Both the position numbers and the translations under genes were made by a program. From NCBI GenBank assembly GCA_037951105.1, contig JBAMJV010005490.1:85001-149000 (forward strand): a stretch of 64,000 bases of DNA. Reading direction: 5' to 3'. The notes under the pieces are model-generated. The model searched no databases. It saw only the letters and a program-made list of their open reading frames with translations, and was not told the DNA's origin. The number at the start of each line of letters is the position of its first letter. Position 1 is the first letter of the stretch. This document shows, one piece after another, positions 54,255 to 64,000 of this stretch. Source of the DNA: Echinarachnius parma. Taxonomy: Eukaryota > Echinodermata > Echinoidea > Clypeasteroida > Echinarachniidae.

Positions 54255-55745
54255 GTTCATAAGTCCAATGTTTTTTTTTGCTATTCATGTTCTAAATGGT
54301 TTATAGAGAAAATTCAGCTTTGTTGCCACCTCGGCAACATTGAGCAATTTTTTGTATACGCATTATAAAGATAATGAGCTAATTTGCATATTTCTGAAAT
54401 AAGGTCAGAGGTCATTTGCTATCTAGGAATAGTGCAAATATAATGAAAACTATCATTTAAAGGTGTTTTGGGGTAATTAATTCATTTCCGGTGCCCATTT
54501 GCATTTGCCATATAGGCAACACCCTGAAATCCAAGATGGCTGCCCCTAATTTGCATATTTATGAATATTATTGGTTTTTGGTAGTTTAATCCATTCATGA
54601 GCAAAAAGTACAGGATTTTATGTTTCAATCATGTTCTACGTATGTATTACAGATATGTAAGCTTTGTTGCCACCTTGGCAACAATCAGCAATGCATATAA
54701 TTAGCATAATTAGGTTTTTCACCTAATTTGCATATTCCCAGAAATCAAGTAAAATGGTATATATTGTGAACCCGAAAACTAGAAATTACGAGTAATACCT
54801 CTTTTCCAAGGTTTTTTGGGGCAACAAATCCATTTCTGATACTTAATTCAACACAAAACCATGGCAACCCACATAAATCCAAGATGGCCGCCTTTGGCTT
54901 TTGTAAGGAGAGAATGTTATTAGTCTGTTTGATCGCATTTATTTCATAAATGTATTATTTTTTACTGTTAAAACCAAACTGAATTGTGAGTCCAGTATTC
55001 TAGTTGCCTATTCCAATGATTGAAATTTAAAAAAAGGTCATCCCAAGCTTTTATAACCAAAGAAGGAATTCATGTATCCTAGCTCGACTAATTTTGGGAT
55101 CGGCCATCTTGGATTTATATGGGTTGCCATGGAGATATGTCGAATTAAGTATCATAATTAGATTTGTTGCCCCGCAAAACCTTGGAAAAGTGGTATTACT
55201 CGTACTTTTTAGTTTTCAGGTTCACAATATATACGATTTTACTTGATTTATGGGAATATGCAAATTAGGTGAAAAACCTAATTATGCTAATTATATGCAT
55301 TGCTGATTGTTGCCAAGGTGGCAACAAAGCTGAAATATCTTTAATGCATATGTAGAACATGATTGAAAAATAATATCCTGTACTTTTTGTTTATTAATGG
55401 CCTCAGCCACCAAAAACCAATCATATTCATAAATATGCAAATTAGGGGCAGCCATATTGGATTTCAGGGTGTTGCCCATATGGCACACGCAAATAAGCAT
55501 CGGAAATGGATTCCTTACCCCAAAACACCTTTAAATAATAGTTTTCATTATGTTTGCTCTATTCCTAGATAGCAAATTACCTCTTACCTTATTTCAGAAA
55601 TATGCAAATTAGCTCATTATCTTTATAATGCTTATAAAAAAAATTGCTCAATGTTGCCGAGGTGGCAACAAAGCTGAATTTTCTCTAGAAACCATGAAGA
55701 ACATGATTAGCAAAAAAAACTTTGGACTTATGAATGTCTCCAGGT
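54255..55745. repeat. 1.5-kb inverted repeat with ~650-bp arms
   Basis: Left-arm landmarks TTCATAAGTCCAA, GCTTTGTTGCCACCTCGGCA, GGGGTAATTAATTCATTTCC, CCAAGATGGCTGCCCCTAAT, TGGCAACAATCAGCAATGCA and ATCCAAGATGGCCGCC reappear reversed in the right arm. A roughly 170-bp unpaired spacer separates the arms. It may be a foldback transposon. No coding frame spans it. Confidence 0.85.
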
Positions 55746-57265
55746 CTAATACACAACATATAGAACCGTCTACTGGACTATATGTGGAAATCAGGCATTT
55801 TAGATTCTCGAGGAGTATTGGTACAAACCATTGCTTATATGCTTATTCTGCCAGTACTTTATCATGGGCCACAAAGAAAAGAAAAGTTTTGATTCAAAGC
55901 CTTTTATATTTGAGGTGCAGTCATCTTCTTAGATTTTATGTGGCATCATCTAAGTAAAGGGGAATTCCAGGCCAGATTTAGTTATTGTTTAACACTATGA
56001 GAATAACATGAGAGGAATAATTGGAGAAAATTTGATCAAAATTGGACATCACATGAAAGTTTATGCCTATATTACATATGAACATCGCGTAGTAATGAGC
56101 GATCCTTTCAAAATTGCCGCCAATTGCAACTTCATTGATGTGCAACATGCCATGTAGCTTTTGTACATGAAAATGCACCGATTTCTCACTGCTTGTTTTC
56201 ATGAATTCATGAAGGAATATTGATGGGCCAACTACTTTGGAATGTGTAAGCTCATAAATTGATTTGTTTTTAAGAAATTTAGATTTTTGTACAATTTTTC
56301 ATGTACAAATCAAAATGGCTGCAGATTGCAAGTGACGTCATGATCGATAGCAATTGTGAACGATACACACACAATCAGAGCAAAGTTCAAACTATCATGA
56401 CTCTTTTGTTGCTCTACCGATCTTGCTCAGATTTTCGCTCACGATTCTTCTTATTCTCCACGTTTCATAGCAAACGTCACATTTCTGGGGTGGGAATCCA
56501 CTTTACCTGTGTAGTGTGTGAAAATCAAGAACTTATTAATTTCTATGGAGGTATATCTATGTCTGTACTATGGTGCATCAATATTTAGGTGTTGATATGA
56601 TTATTATCTGCAACATTTTTAATGTGAGCCTGTGTATTATACTCGAGTGTTACATGTCAACATATTTCAGAGATCTATATTATTACATTAAAAAGGATTA
56701 CATGCTTGTAATACATGTACTTGTGTGTAAAAGTTTAAATGGTGAATTAATAAAATGAAAAAACAATTTGACACATGATTTGTTTTGATCTTCTTCATTC
56801 ACACCATACATCCATCAAACTCCAATTTACTTATCTAATCTCCTCAACAAAAGTTTGGAAAGATTTTATTGAGCAACCTATTTCTCATTTATTCGAGACC
56901 TGTTTGTATCCTTTTTATGCATCAGTGGATAAGCTAATTTCCTCCTCTCTAAAATGACACCACTTTCGAAACATTTATTCATAGATTCATCCTATGACAA
57001 TAGAATCAATAGGATTAAGCACAGATACTTTGTCAATTTGGCACATTGTGTTTGAGACCCACATGTAAACAAAGGGGTTCCATGAAGCAAGCGATCGTTA
57101 CAAAAGTGGTGTCAAATTGACCAGCTTTGGCTCTTGTATGCAAGTATATTTGGTATACATGTAATTTTGGTCACATTAATTTTGCTGATGTGTGAGAATG
57201 AATACATGTACATATGTTTCACTGTAAAACATGAACTGCAGACAAGAGTTTTATTTTTGCCAGAG

Positions 57266-57374
57266 CTAGGGGTGTTGCACAAAGAGTTGCAAGTCAGAAA
57301 ATATGCACTTTTGAACCAATCAAATTTGTGCATTAATTTAAGTTGCAATTGCAACTCTTTCTGCAACAGAGTCC
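57266..57374. mobile_element. GTTGCACAAAGAGTTGCAA MITE
   Basis: GTGTTGCACAAAGAGTTGCA and TGCAACTCTTTCTGCAACAG form imperfect inverted ends. Member of the GGGCCCCGTTGCAGAAAGA family. The next element (57378) begins right after it. Confidence 0.65.
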
Positions 57375-57377
57375 AGG

Positions 57378-57569
57378 GGGTGTTTCACAAAGATCTTAAG
57401 TGGACTTGAAAATTATGGAAAGCCGTCGAGTTTCTTTGAATGTAAAATGTTTTGAAAAGTCTAAATATACTTCTGAATATATTCAATTCCAAGGCTACAA
57501 ATGGCTTACCATACGTTTTAAGTCCAACTTAGTGTTAAGTTCAACTTGGGAACTTTGTGAAACACTCCC
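57378..57569. mobile_element. GGGTGTTTCACAAAGAT element, short copy
   Basis: Left end GGGTGTTTCACAAAGATCTT, right end AACTTTGTGAAACACTCCC, interior TAAGTCCAACTTAGTGTTAAG. Relative of 2253-2568. Confidence 0.8.
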
Positions 57570-58593
57570 AGGTCACGTATATGAAGTCCTACCCATACCA
57601 TATGTACACCTCCCATCCAACACACTAACAGACGCTCGAGACATCCAGAGTTCAAATTTCATCTTTATTTACTCACTGCAGGGTAATTGGCATACATAAC
57701 AAAAGGGCACCATTTTCTCAGATGATCACTTTCTATATATTGTACAAAACTACCAATGCTAACTTCTTGTGACATAACTTGTATTATCTAATTTAATGAT
57801 TTTATATCTCATTCATATTCAAACCTTTCAAATACTTGTAGTTGACCCAAACTAAATTTGAATACAGGACGATATTTTATAAAGGGTTACATGAAACTTG
57901 CCACAGTACATTCATTGTCGGTATATGACGGAGCAACTGTATTAGATTTATTTACAATATGTACTTTCCAGAAGCTCACAGTTGAATTTTACTTATCATA
58001 ATACTGTACAAGACGGGACTTTGATACATTGTATTTCCACTGTTTTATTTATTTTTGTTTTAAACTTTAGAACAGGAAAACACTACCATCTATTTATTTT
58101 AAATTTTGACTGAGGATTAGAAAAAGATAACTGCAATCTATGCTGCCAACAAATAATAATTCTACACACCATACACCTTAAAGCAGTTGCAACTGCAAAT
58201 GGTGTTGTTAAAAGAAAGAAGCAAGCATAGAAACTGTCAATGTACATCCACATTTTTGTTATTGCTGCCACAGATAATTTGAATGTTACTTCCATTACTA
58301 GCTCATCCATACAAAGCATGTGCCATCACACGAGTATAATCATAGATACTTACAAAATAAATACATACTTCTCAAATTCAATCATAACATTTCTTGGAAA
58401 ACACAATAATACTTTTTTTTATATCAGTCACATAACCACAAAACATCATTTAAAGAATTTGATTACCAATGAAGATTATGATAGAAACACGATTTTGAAC
58501 AAATTATCTAAATGATTATAATGGTAAAATGCTTATGTTGTCATAACTGCTATAACATAGAAGGAAACAATATTGTTCAAACTATAATGCCAG

Positions 58594-58747
58594 GGCACTG
58601 TTGCAGAAACAGATGCAATCAATTTTTAAGGTGCAATTAATTGCAAGTCAGATCATGTGACTAAATGCACAGATCCGATTGGTTCAAATGTACAAATTAA
58701 CCGACTTGCAACTTACAATCGATTGCATTTCTTTCTGCAACGGGGCC
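58594..58747. mobile_element. GGCACTGTTGCAGAAAC MITE, CAG-flanked
   Basis: GGCACTGTTGCAGAAACAGA on the left and TTCTTTCTGCAACGGGGCC on the right are inverted, with CAG at 58591-58593 and 58748-58750, the same 3-bp flank as the element at 53578. Confidence 0.75.
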
Positions 58748-59360
58748 CAGATCACTTATTGAAACGAGTAGGTAATAATCAACCCTACAACACAAGACAC
58801 ACCCGGTTCCCATAGGCCATGAGGTTAATTTCACTATGATAGTTCATCTGAAATAAGCCCAACCTATCTTAGCAGCCACCTGTCTAAAGCAGCCAACCTG
58901 TCTATACTCGCCGTAAAGTGATCCACTGCAAAAACGTTTGGCCCTGGCTATAGAGATCACCTGTCTACAGTGGCCACATTTTTGGTTTCCATTAGGTGGT
59001 CATTATACATAGATTTGATTGTACATCAATCCCCACAGTAATCTTTATGATTAACCGCTTATCCAGGCATATAATGATGTGACAGCCTTCCAGTGATTTG
59101 GATTTGCGGTTAAGACCTTTTAACCAACGACATTAAAGCACATTTAGAATTAGTATATAATTTGAGGGCCTCTTCAATGGTGCGGTACAGTAGTCTCCGC
59201 TCAATGGGGTAACATTTTTCGGTACACCTGTTAAAGGGGTATGATTTGACCAAACATTTCTTTTGTTTCCGACAGAAATGTTGACCATTTAATCGGGTAA
59301 CATATACCTTGCAAAGACCTACCCAATTAAGCAAAGACTACTGATATTGAGATAACCTAA

Positions 59361-59610
59361 GCCCTAGTCACATATCACATGATAGCATCAACGGACGCCC
59401 TACGTAGAGCAACATTTTAAATCCGTTTGTAAGCGTTTCTTGCCAGTTTCTTGTTCGGCGAATGCATTCCTTGTCAGGGGGATGTTTTATCTGACAGAAA
59501 GTTTTGTGCATGCAGCAATGGAGACAACCTTCACCACCGGATAATTTGATTTCGCAAATTTTCCATCAGTCGGGCATCCCTTTACGCTATCCGGTGATAT
59601 GTGACAACGC
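59361..59610. mobile_element. GCCC-GTCACATATC MITE in the HSPA9 3' UTR
   Basis: Left end GCCCTAGTCACATATCA, right end GGTGATATGTGAC. The interior parallels the element at 62611-62834 (GGATAATTTGATTTCGCAAA versus its complement, and the TCACCACCGG region). It ends about 27 bp from the HSPA9 stop codon. Confidence 0.75.
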
Positions 59611-59636
59611 TCTCAAGAAACCGACCCATTCTGTGC

Positions 59637-59744
59637 TCAGTTCTCTTTCTTCTCTTGGTCCTGGCTGCCGCTGCCGCCGTCTTCGGTCGAGTCTGAGCTA
59701 GAGCTGGAGCTGCTGCCTCCGGACGACTCACGCTCTGCGGCCAT
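59637..59744 (-). CDS. HSPA9: HSPA9 last exon
   Basis: Acceptor TTTTGTGCAG. It encodes [16 protein letters not shown] then acidic and Gly/Ser residues to EKKEN and TGA. It is a low-complexity C-terminal tail, as mitochondrial HSP70 proteins have. Confidence 0.9.
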   Translation of the reverse strand: MAAERESSGGSSSSSSSDSTEDGGSGSQDQEKKEN

Positions 59745-62700
59745 CTGCACAAAATTCATGGGAAAGAATGATTATAGTAATAACAAGAAAAGTAGTCACT
59801 GTAGACAGGTGATCTCCATAGACAGGTTCCATATCATTGTTTTTCTATGCTGGGGTTTAATTTTTGTTGGCAAATAGACGATGCAGTATGGCTGCTATGG
59901 ACAGGTGGCCACCAATGTTCACGGGTTTGACTGTACTTATTGGCTGATCAGGGACTAGGTGTCAACAGATTTATTCTCTGAAGAACGAAAGTTGAAGTCA
60001 CTTAACATCATTTCAGCCAAACTCTGCACAAATCTGATAAGACATTTGTCATTAGAAAATATCTAGATATCGGACACGATGTAATATCTCAACATTGAGA
60101 ACTAGATGGATCTTCGACTGCTCACAGTCGAAAATGATGCCTCCCGCCATTGCGCGATTTATATATCAAGCCCAAATTAACAGGCACTGAATTAATTTGT
60201 CAACTCGATTTTGATAGCCATCTGTCTATTTTTGCATATATGTGACCGGCTTTAGAAAAACCCTGCACTTGTCATTAAAAATCTAAATGTTTTCATACCA
60301 TTAGAAAGGCCTCACCACAAGCTTTCATTTCATGCTTTGTTCTATCAAATTGGTCAATAATTGGTGAAGATATGATTGTTTCAATTTTACAATAATAAGT
60401 CTTTCACACACGTTATGTGAACTTAACAATTTCTTCAAAACATGAATTACCGACAAGCGCAGGGTTTTGCTATAGCCGGTCACATAATAATGAGCCCTGT
60501 GACGTTTGACCTCATTGACCCTACATGATGCCACATGATTGCCACATGATAACAATATCCATACGAATCATCCAAGTAGATGGGGATTATTTAAATAAAT
60601 GAGTGGAGCTGACTGTACCTTCTTGTAGGCCATCTCGAAGAGCTTGAGTGAGGCCTGCTGGAGTTCTGAGGAAGCTTCCCGGATGGCCTCTGGCGCCAGG
60701 TTGTCCTTATCGGCTAGAACATCACGCACCTTGGTTATCTGCTCACGGAGCTTGTTGCACTGCGTAACAAGTAAAAATGAAAAGAATATTTTAATGCAGG
60801 TGGATACAGTCAAACCTGTCTATGAAGACCACTTAAGGGAGACAGAAAGTATGGTTTTTAGAAGCAGGTTGCACTGCCCCCCAAAAATGACAAGATATAC
60901 TAATTACTAATACCAGTGGAAATCAAAGTAATAGTAAAGTTTTGGTTTAGAGAATGCTTCAAAAAATAATTAATTCGCAATGTAAAAGAAAACTGAGTGT
61001 AAGAATTTCCAGAGCACATACATTTCTTTTACAAAACAACTTTTTTGATCAGAAGCGGCTGAAATATCAACAAATAAAGTTATTTGAATGAAACTCAAGA
61101 CATTGACTTTTATTTGCACTATTTTAACACAAATATTAAATCTACACTGTAAAAGGCTCTAAGATGCTTACTCTTCATATCACCATACAACTTATTTACA
61201 TATATATTTTAAATATGGTCTTGGATTTAACCAATTACCTTTATTATTATGTCCTCAAAACCAAATAGAGAATAGCGTCCAAGTCTTATAAATATCATGC
61301 TCAGAAATTATTTCTCCACATACCCTAGAAGGGGTTTATGCGGTTGACGAAAAATACATACATGTATGTACCATCATTGCATGATGCTCTTTTGAATTTA
61401 TGTCCTTACCCTTACCCGTCATATCACCATACAACTTATTTTACTTGCCCAACACAGCATCAATAAACTCGATGAATGGCTGAATTGCTGAGATTCTATT
61501 CGAATAGGGCCAGAATTCCAACATCCATGATTATTAACCCGTCGTTTCAACATACAATGCCTTGACTTGCCTCAATAAACTCAAATAAATTGCTGGATTG
61601 CTGAAATTCAAGTGAGTTGTTTAACTGCTAAAATTCTTTTTGAATAGGGCCAGAATTCAGGCATTTGACAGAAAACTAACATCCATGATATAAGTTATTA
61701 ATTTTGTAACCATACAAGTCCTTGACTTGCCTCACATCGCATCAATAAACTCAATGAATAGCTCACCTCATCCTCGGGCAGCTGTTCTTTGAACTCGTCC
61801 ATCTTGGTCTCTGTGTCGTGGATGATGTTCTCAGCAGAGTTCACAACCTCCACTCGTTCCTGAAAAAGCAAAACAACATTAAAACATACACAATGTTGGA
61901 GAGCTTGTAGTAAGGGATACATGATATTATGTTCTTTCAAAATCACAATCATTTTACTACATTAATTTGCATTAATTATAATTAAAATAACCTTATTCAT
62001 TCAAGTATAGAGTAATCTCAATAAACATGTAATCCAAAATATGCTCTAAGCCAGTTCAGCTTTGATAAGCTTGTTGATCACAGACTATTGATATAGTCTT
62101 GGATTTAACCAATTACCTTCATAGTTATGTCCTCAAAACCAAATAGAGAATAGCGTCCAAGTCTTATGAGTTTCATGCTCAGAAATAATTTCTCCACATA
62201 CCCGAGAAGGGGTTTATGCGGTTGACGAAAAATACATACATGTATGTACCATCATTGCATGATGCTCTTTTGAATTTATTTCCTTCTGGAATTTGGTTAT
62301 TTTAATGCCCTGGGTAAGAATGCCATCAAATAAATCTTTCTCAACCAGTGTAAGTTGGTTTCAAACCATCCTGAACTGGTTTCTTCCCATCCAAAACCAG
62401 CTTAAACTGGTATGAAGCGGTGTGTGCTAATCTGCCCTCTCAAGGCATTGTAGCCTAAAGGGAATGTACATGTAGTAAGAATTCAATGAAATAAATTATC
62501 TCATTCTCAAACAATGTGAGCTAGTTTCAAACCATCTTGAATGGTTTCTACCCATCCAATACCAGCCAAAATTATGAAGCAATGTGTGAGCAATAGAAAT
62601 ACTGTTAATGGCCCGGTCAGATATCAACGGATATCGGAAACGTATGCCCAACGAATAGACAGTTTGCGAAATTAAATTATCCGGTGATGAAAGTCGTCTC

Positions 62701-63027
62701 CATTGCTTCATGTACAAAACATAGAATAACGTACATCACCGGACAAGGAACGGACAAGAAACGTATAGAACGGATGGAAAATTTAGCTCTCCGTTTGACA
62801 TCCGTTTGCGCAATCCGTTGATATGTGACCGGGCTATAATTTCTTAACCAAAGAACTAGTTTCAATCTATCTAGAACTGGTTTCAACCCATCCAAAACCA
62901 GCCAAAACTAGTATGAAGCGGTTCTCACTGACCTTCCTCTTCTTGTCCTCCTCTGCAAACTTCTCGGCGGCTCGCACCATGTTCTCAATCTCATCCTTGC
63001 TCAGACCGCCTGAAGACTGGATGACAA
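59637..63027 (-). CDS. HSPA9: Mitochondrial HSP70 (mortalin), 3' part
   Basis: Four exons (63027-62933, 61859-61767, 60759-60619, 59744-59637) encode the last 144 residues; the rest lies beyond the right edge. HSPA9 is the matrix HSP70 that drives protein import and folding and supports iron-sulfur cluster assembly. Visible landmarks are [65 protein letters not shown] and [16 protein letters not shown], the helical lid of the substrate-binding domain, then a Ser/Gly/acidic tail. The first codon is split (phase 2). Three introns each carry a box C/D-like RNA candidate. The gene converges on PLPBP. Confidence 0.95.
60619..60759 (-). CDS. HSPA9: HSPA9 penultimate exon
   Basis: Acceptor TTGTTACGCAG, donor AAG|GTACAG, 47 codons, phase 0 both sides, from [15 protein letters not shown] to [15 protein letters not shown]. 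Confidence 0.95.
61294..61385 (-). ncRNA. Box C/D snoRNA-like RNA, copy 1
   Basis: On the minus strand the sequence starts ATCATGC and ends GCATGAT, a perfect 7-bp terminal stem. Directly inside are ATGATGG, one base from the C-box consensus RTGATGA, and CTGA, a perfect D box. The core TTTTTCGTCAACCGCATAAA is the same in all three copies. It lies in an HSPA9 intron in sense orientation, 535 bp before the next exon. HSPA9 hosts a box C/D snoRNA (SNORD63) in vertebrates; orthology is not established. Confidence 0.7.
61767..61859 (-). CDS. HSPA9: HSPA9 third-last exon
   Basis: Acceptor GCTTTTTCAG, donor GAG|GTGAGC, 31 codons, phase 0 both sides: [19 protein letters not shown] then [12 protein letters not shown]. 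Confidence 0.95.
62173..62262 (-). ncRNA. Box C/D snoRNA-like RNA, copy 2
   Basis: Same architecture as copy 1 with terminal stem TCATGC/GCATGA, C-like box ATGATGG, D box CTGA and the TTTTTCGTCAACCGCATAAA core. The surrounding duplicated block extends further than the RNA (about 62095-62285, matching 61216-61410). It lies in the intron between the 31-codon exons, about 314 bp before the next exon. Confidence 0.7.
62611..62834. mobile_element. GCCCGGTCA-type MITE in an HSPA9 intron
   Basis: Ends GCCCGGTCAGATATCAACGG and CCGTTGATATGTGACCGGGC are inverted. 224 bp. The interior contains AAACGGATG- and CCGTTTG-type words. It splits a set of degenerate AACTGGTTTC/CCATCCAAAACCAGC intron repeats (62330-62425, 62510-62600, 62850-62925). 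Relative of 59361-59610. Confidence 0.85.
62933..63027 (-). CDS. HSPA9: HSPA9 fourth-last exon
   Basis: Acceptor CATCTTTTCAG, donor AAG|GTCAGT. Two bases complete a codon, then [19 protein letters not shown] and [12 protein letters not shown]. Confidence 0.95.
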
Positions 63028-64000
63028 CTGAAAAGATGAAGATAATATAGCAAAATTGCTTTAATTTCTATTTATTTCATATATGTAAATCAAAGTCTTC
63101 TTCAATATATCCTTCTAGCCACTATGTGGCAGAAGCATAATAACGGTAACAAAAAAAAACATATCCAAGTTTGTTTGTAAGTGTGTTCCTGCATGTCTGT
63201 AGGTATCTGATTGTGTGTGTATTTGTGTGTACATTTGTGTATACAGATTTCACATATAAATTTACAGCCCTAAGTTTTGTAAAAAGAAAATTGAAGAACT
63301 TGTAATGAGAGTATCATGCTCAGACATTGATTTCTCCACATGTACACCTCTTAGAGGTTTATGCGGTTGACGAAAAATAGTTACCATCATTGCATGAAAC
63401 TCACTTTTAGCTACTACCAACATGCATTATTCAGGTCTAAACTACCAACATGCATTATTCAGGTCTCAAAATATATGTTCCTACATTGGCCATGGCATGC
63501 AAGTAATATTTGAAATGTTTGTTATTGTTGAATTTTCATGAGAAAAATGTCAGAAACCAAACTGTGATCCCTAAAATCAGAATTTGTTATATATTTTTTT
63601 TTTTTTTTTTTTTTGGGGGGGGGGGGGGGTGGAGGGATCCAAAAAGAATAGCTCTTTATTGGTGGTTTTTGCCAGTGATAATTAAGTATCATAAAGTATC
63701 TAAGTATGGGTATCTATAGAACAAGAAAGGGGCTACTCACTGAACGTTTCGAGAACTAAAACAGCATTTTGAAATTAAGATTGCATTGTTCCCTTCACAA
63801 ATTAATGGGGCTCGTTCAAGATTTTTCACGACTCTTCCATGCATTTTTTTTTTGGGGGGGGGGGGGATAAATTGCCCTGAGCCCCCAATTTGTTGCTTTA
63901 CTGTATAAACACTGGATTGATTCGCTCTGTTGTTCCTTTTCAGATTTTCTGGGGCTCTTTCAAGCATTTGGGGGGCTATATCCCTCCCAAGTCCCCAATT
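63028..64000 (-). other. HSPA9 intron running off the right edge
   Basis: No upstream HSPA9 exon is visible. The stretch holds the third snoRNA-like copy, a short direct repeat (CTACCAACATGCATTATTCA twice, 63411-63470), a T-run followed by a G-run (about 63593-63629) and a repeat fragment with GAGCCCCCAA and GGGGGGCTAT text at 63780-64000, related to the GGGGGCTA family. Confidence 0.7.
63314..63397 (-). ncRNA. Box C/D snoRNA-like RNA, copy 3
   Basis: The most diverged copy outside the key elements, yet it keeps the terminal stem TCATGC/GCATGA, ATGATGG, CTGA and TTTTTCGTCAACCGCATAAA. Stem and boxes surviving while the flanks drift supports RNA function. It lies in the intron upstream of the fourth-last exon, about 287 bp before it. 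Confidence 0.7.

Larger units (their letters stand above)
52527..59636. other. Convergent intergenic tract
   Basis: Between the PLPBP and HSPA9 stop codons. It should include both 3' UTRs. One poly(A)-like end is TTAATAAAATGAAAAAAC near 56748, but its owner is unclear. The rest holds a SINE head (52747), TIR elements (53221, 53577, 57266, 57378, 58594, 59361) and the large inverted repeat 54255-55745. I see no convincing exon in 55.9-57.2 kb. Confidence 0.6.

Noticed and set aside
56775-56957. Plus-strand ORF resembling a LINE C-terminus at first glance
   Set aside because: It has a KVWKDF phrase but no clear WNSLP-type motif or RT context; too weak to call.
1000-64000. CRISPR arrays, bacterial operons or prophage
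   Set aside because: The direct repeats are minisatellites or tandem duplications without unique spacers, and all recognised genes are intron-split animal genes.

Overview
This window is animal nuclear DNA, AT-rich and dense in repeats. The few genes are split into short exons with GT-AG introns. The repeats include tRNA-derived SINEs, LINE tails and several families of short terminal-inverted-repeat (TIR) elements. The style suggests a marine invertebrate, probably a deuterostome such as an echinoderm or hemichordate. That placement is inference; no ribosomal or mitochondrial marker is present.

Layout. (1) 2639-6704, minus: a small secreted protein with a signal peptide, a six-cysteine EGF-like domain and a clear TATA/Inr promoter; its 3' end lies outside the recognised exons. 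(2) 15632-26728, minus: a complete pantothenate kinase gene in 7 coding exons (467 aa). (3) 42328-52526, plus: a complete PLPBP/PROSC gene, the pyridoxal-phosphate homeostasis protein, in 7 coding exons (260 aa). (4) 59637-63027 and beyond the right edge, minus: the last four coding exons of mitochondrial HSP70 (HSPA9, mortalin). Between these are about 9 kb (6.8-15.6), 15 kb (27.1-42.3) and 7 kb (52.5-59.6) of repeat-filled DNA in which I see no secure gene. A possible orphan exon lies just upstream of the pantothenate kinase start.

How the genes relate. Pantothenate kinase (CoA synthesis from vitamin B5) and PLPBP (vitamin B6 cofactor handling) are divergently arranged, about 15.6 kb apart. 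PLPBP and HSPA9 converge. I see no shared promoter or operon, so the functional link is suggestive only.

Most notable observations. Three paralogous box C/D snoRNA-like sequences each lie in a different HSPA9 intron. In both pantothenate kinase and PLPBP, exon edges with their splice sites have been duplicated in tandem into the neighbouring intron, giving arrays of decayed pseudo-exons. Several transposon insertions are nested, and some boundaries are fixed by target-site duplications or by an empty paralogous site in the same window. A TIR element carries a tRNA-like core surrounded by many GTGCTAAA-type hairpins.
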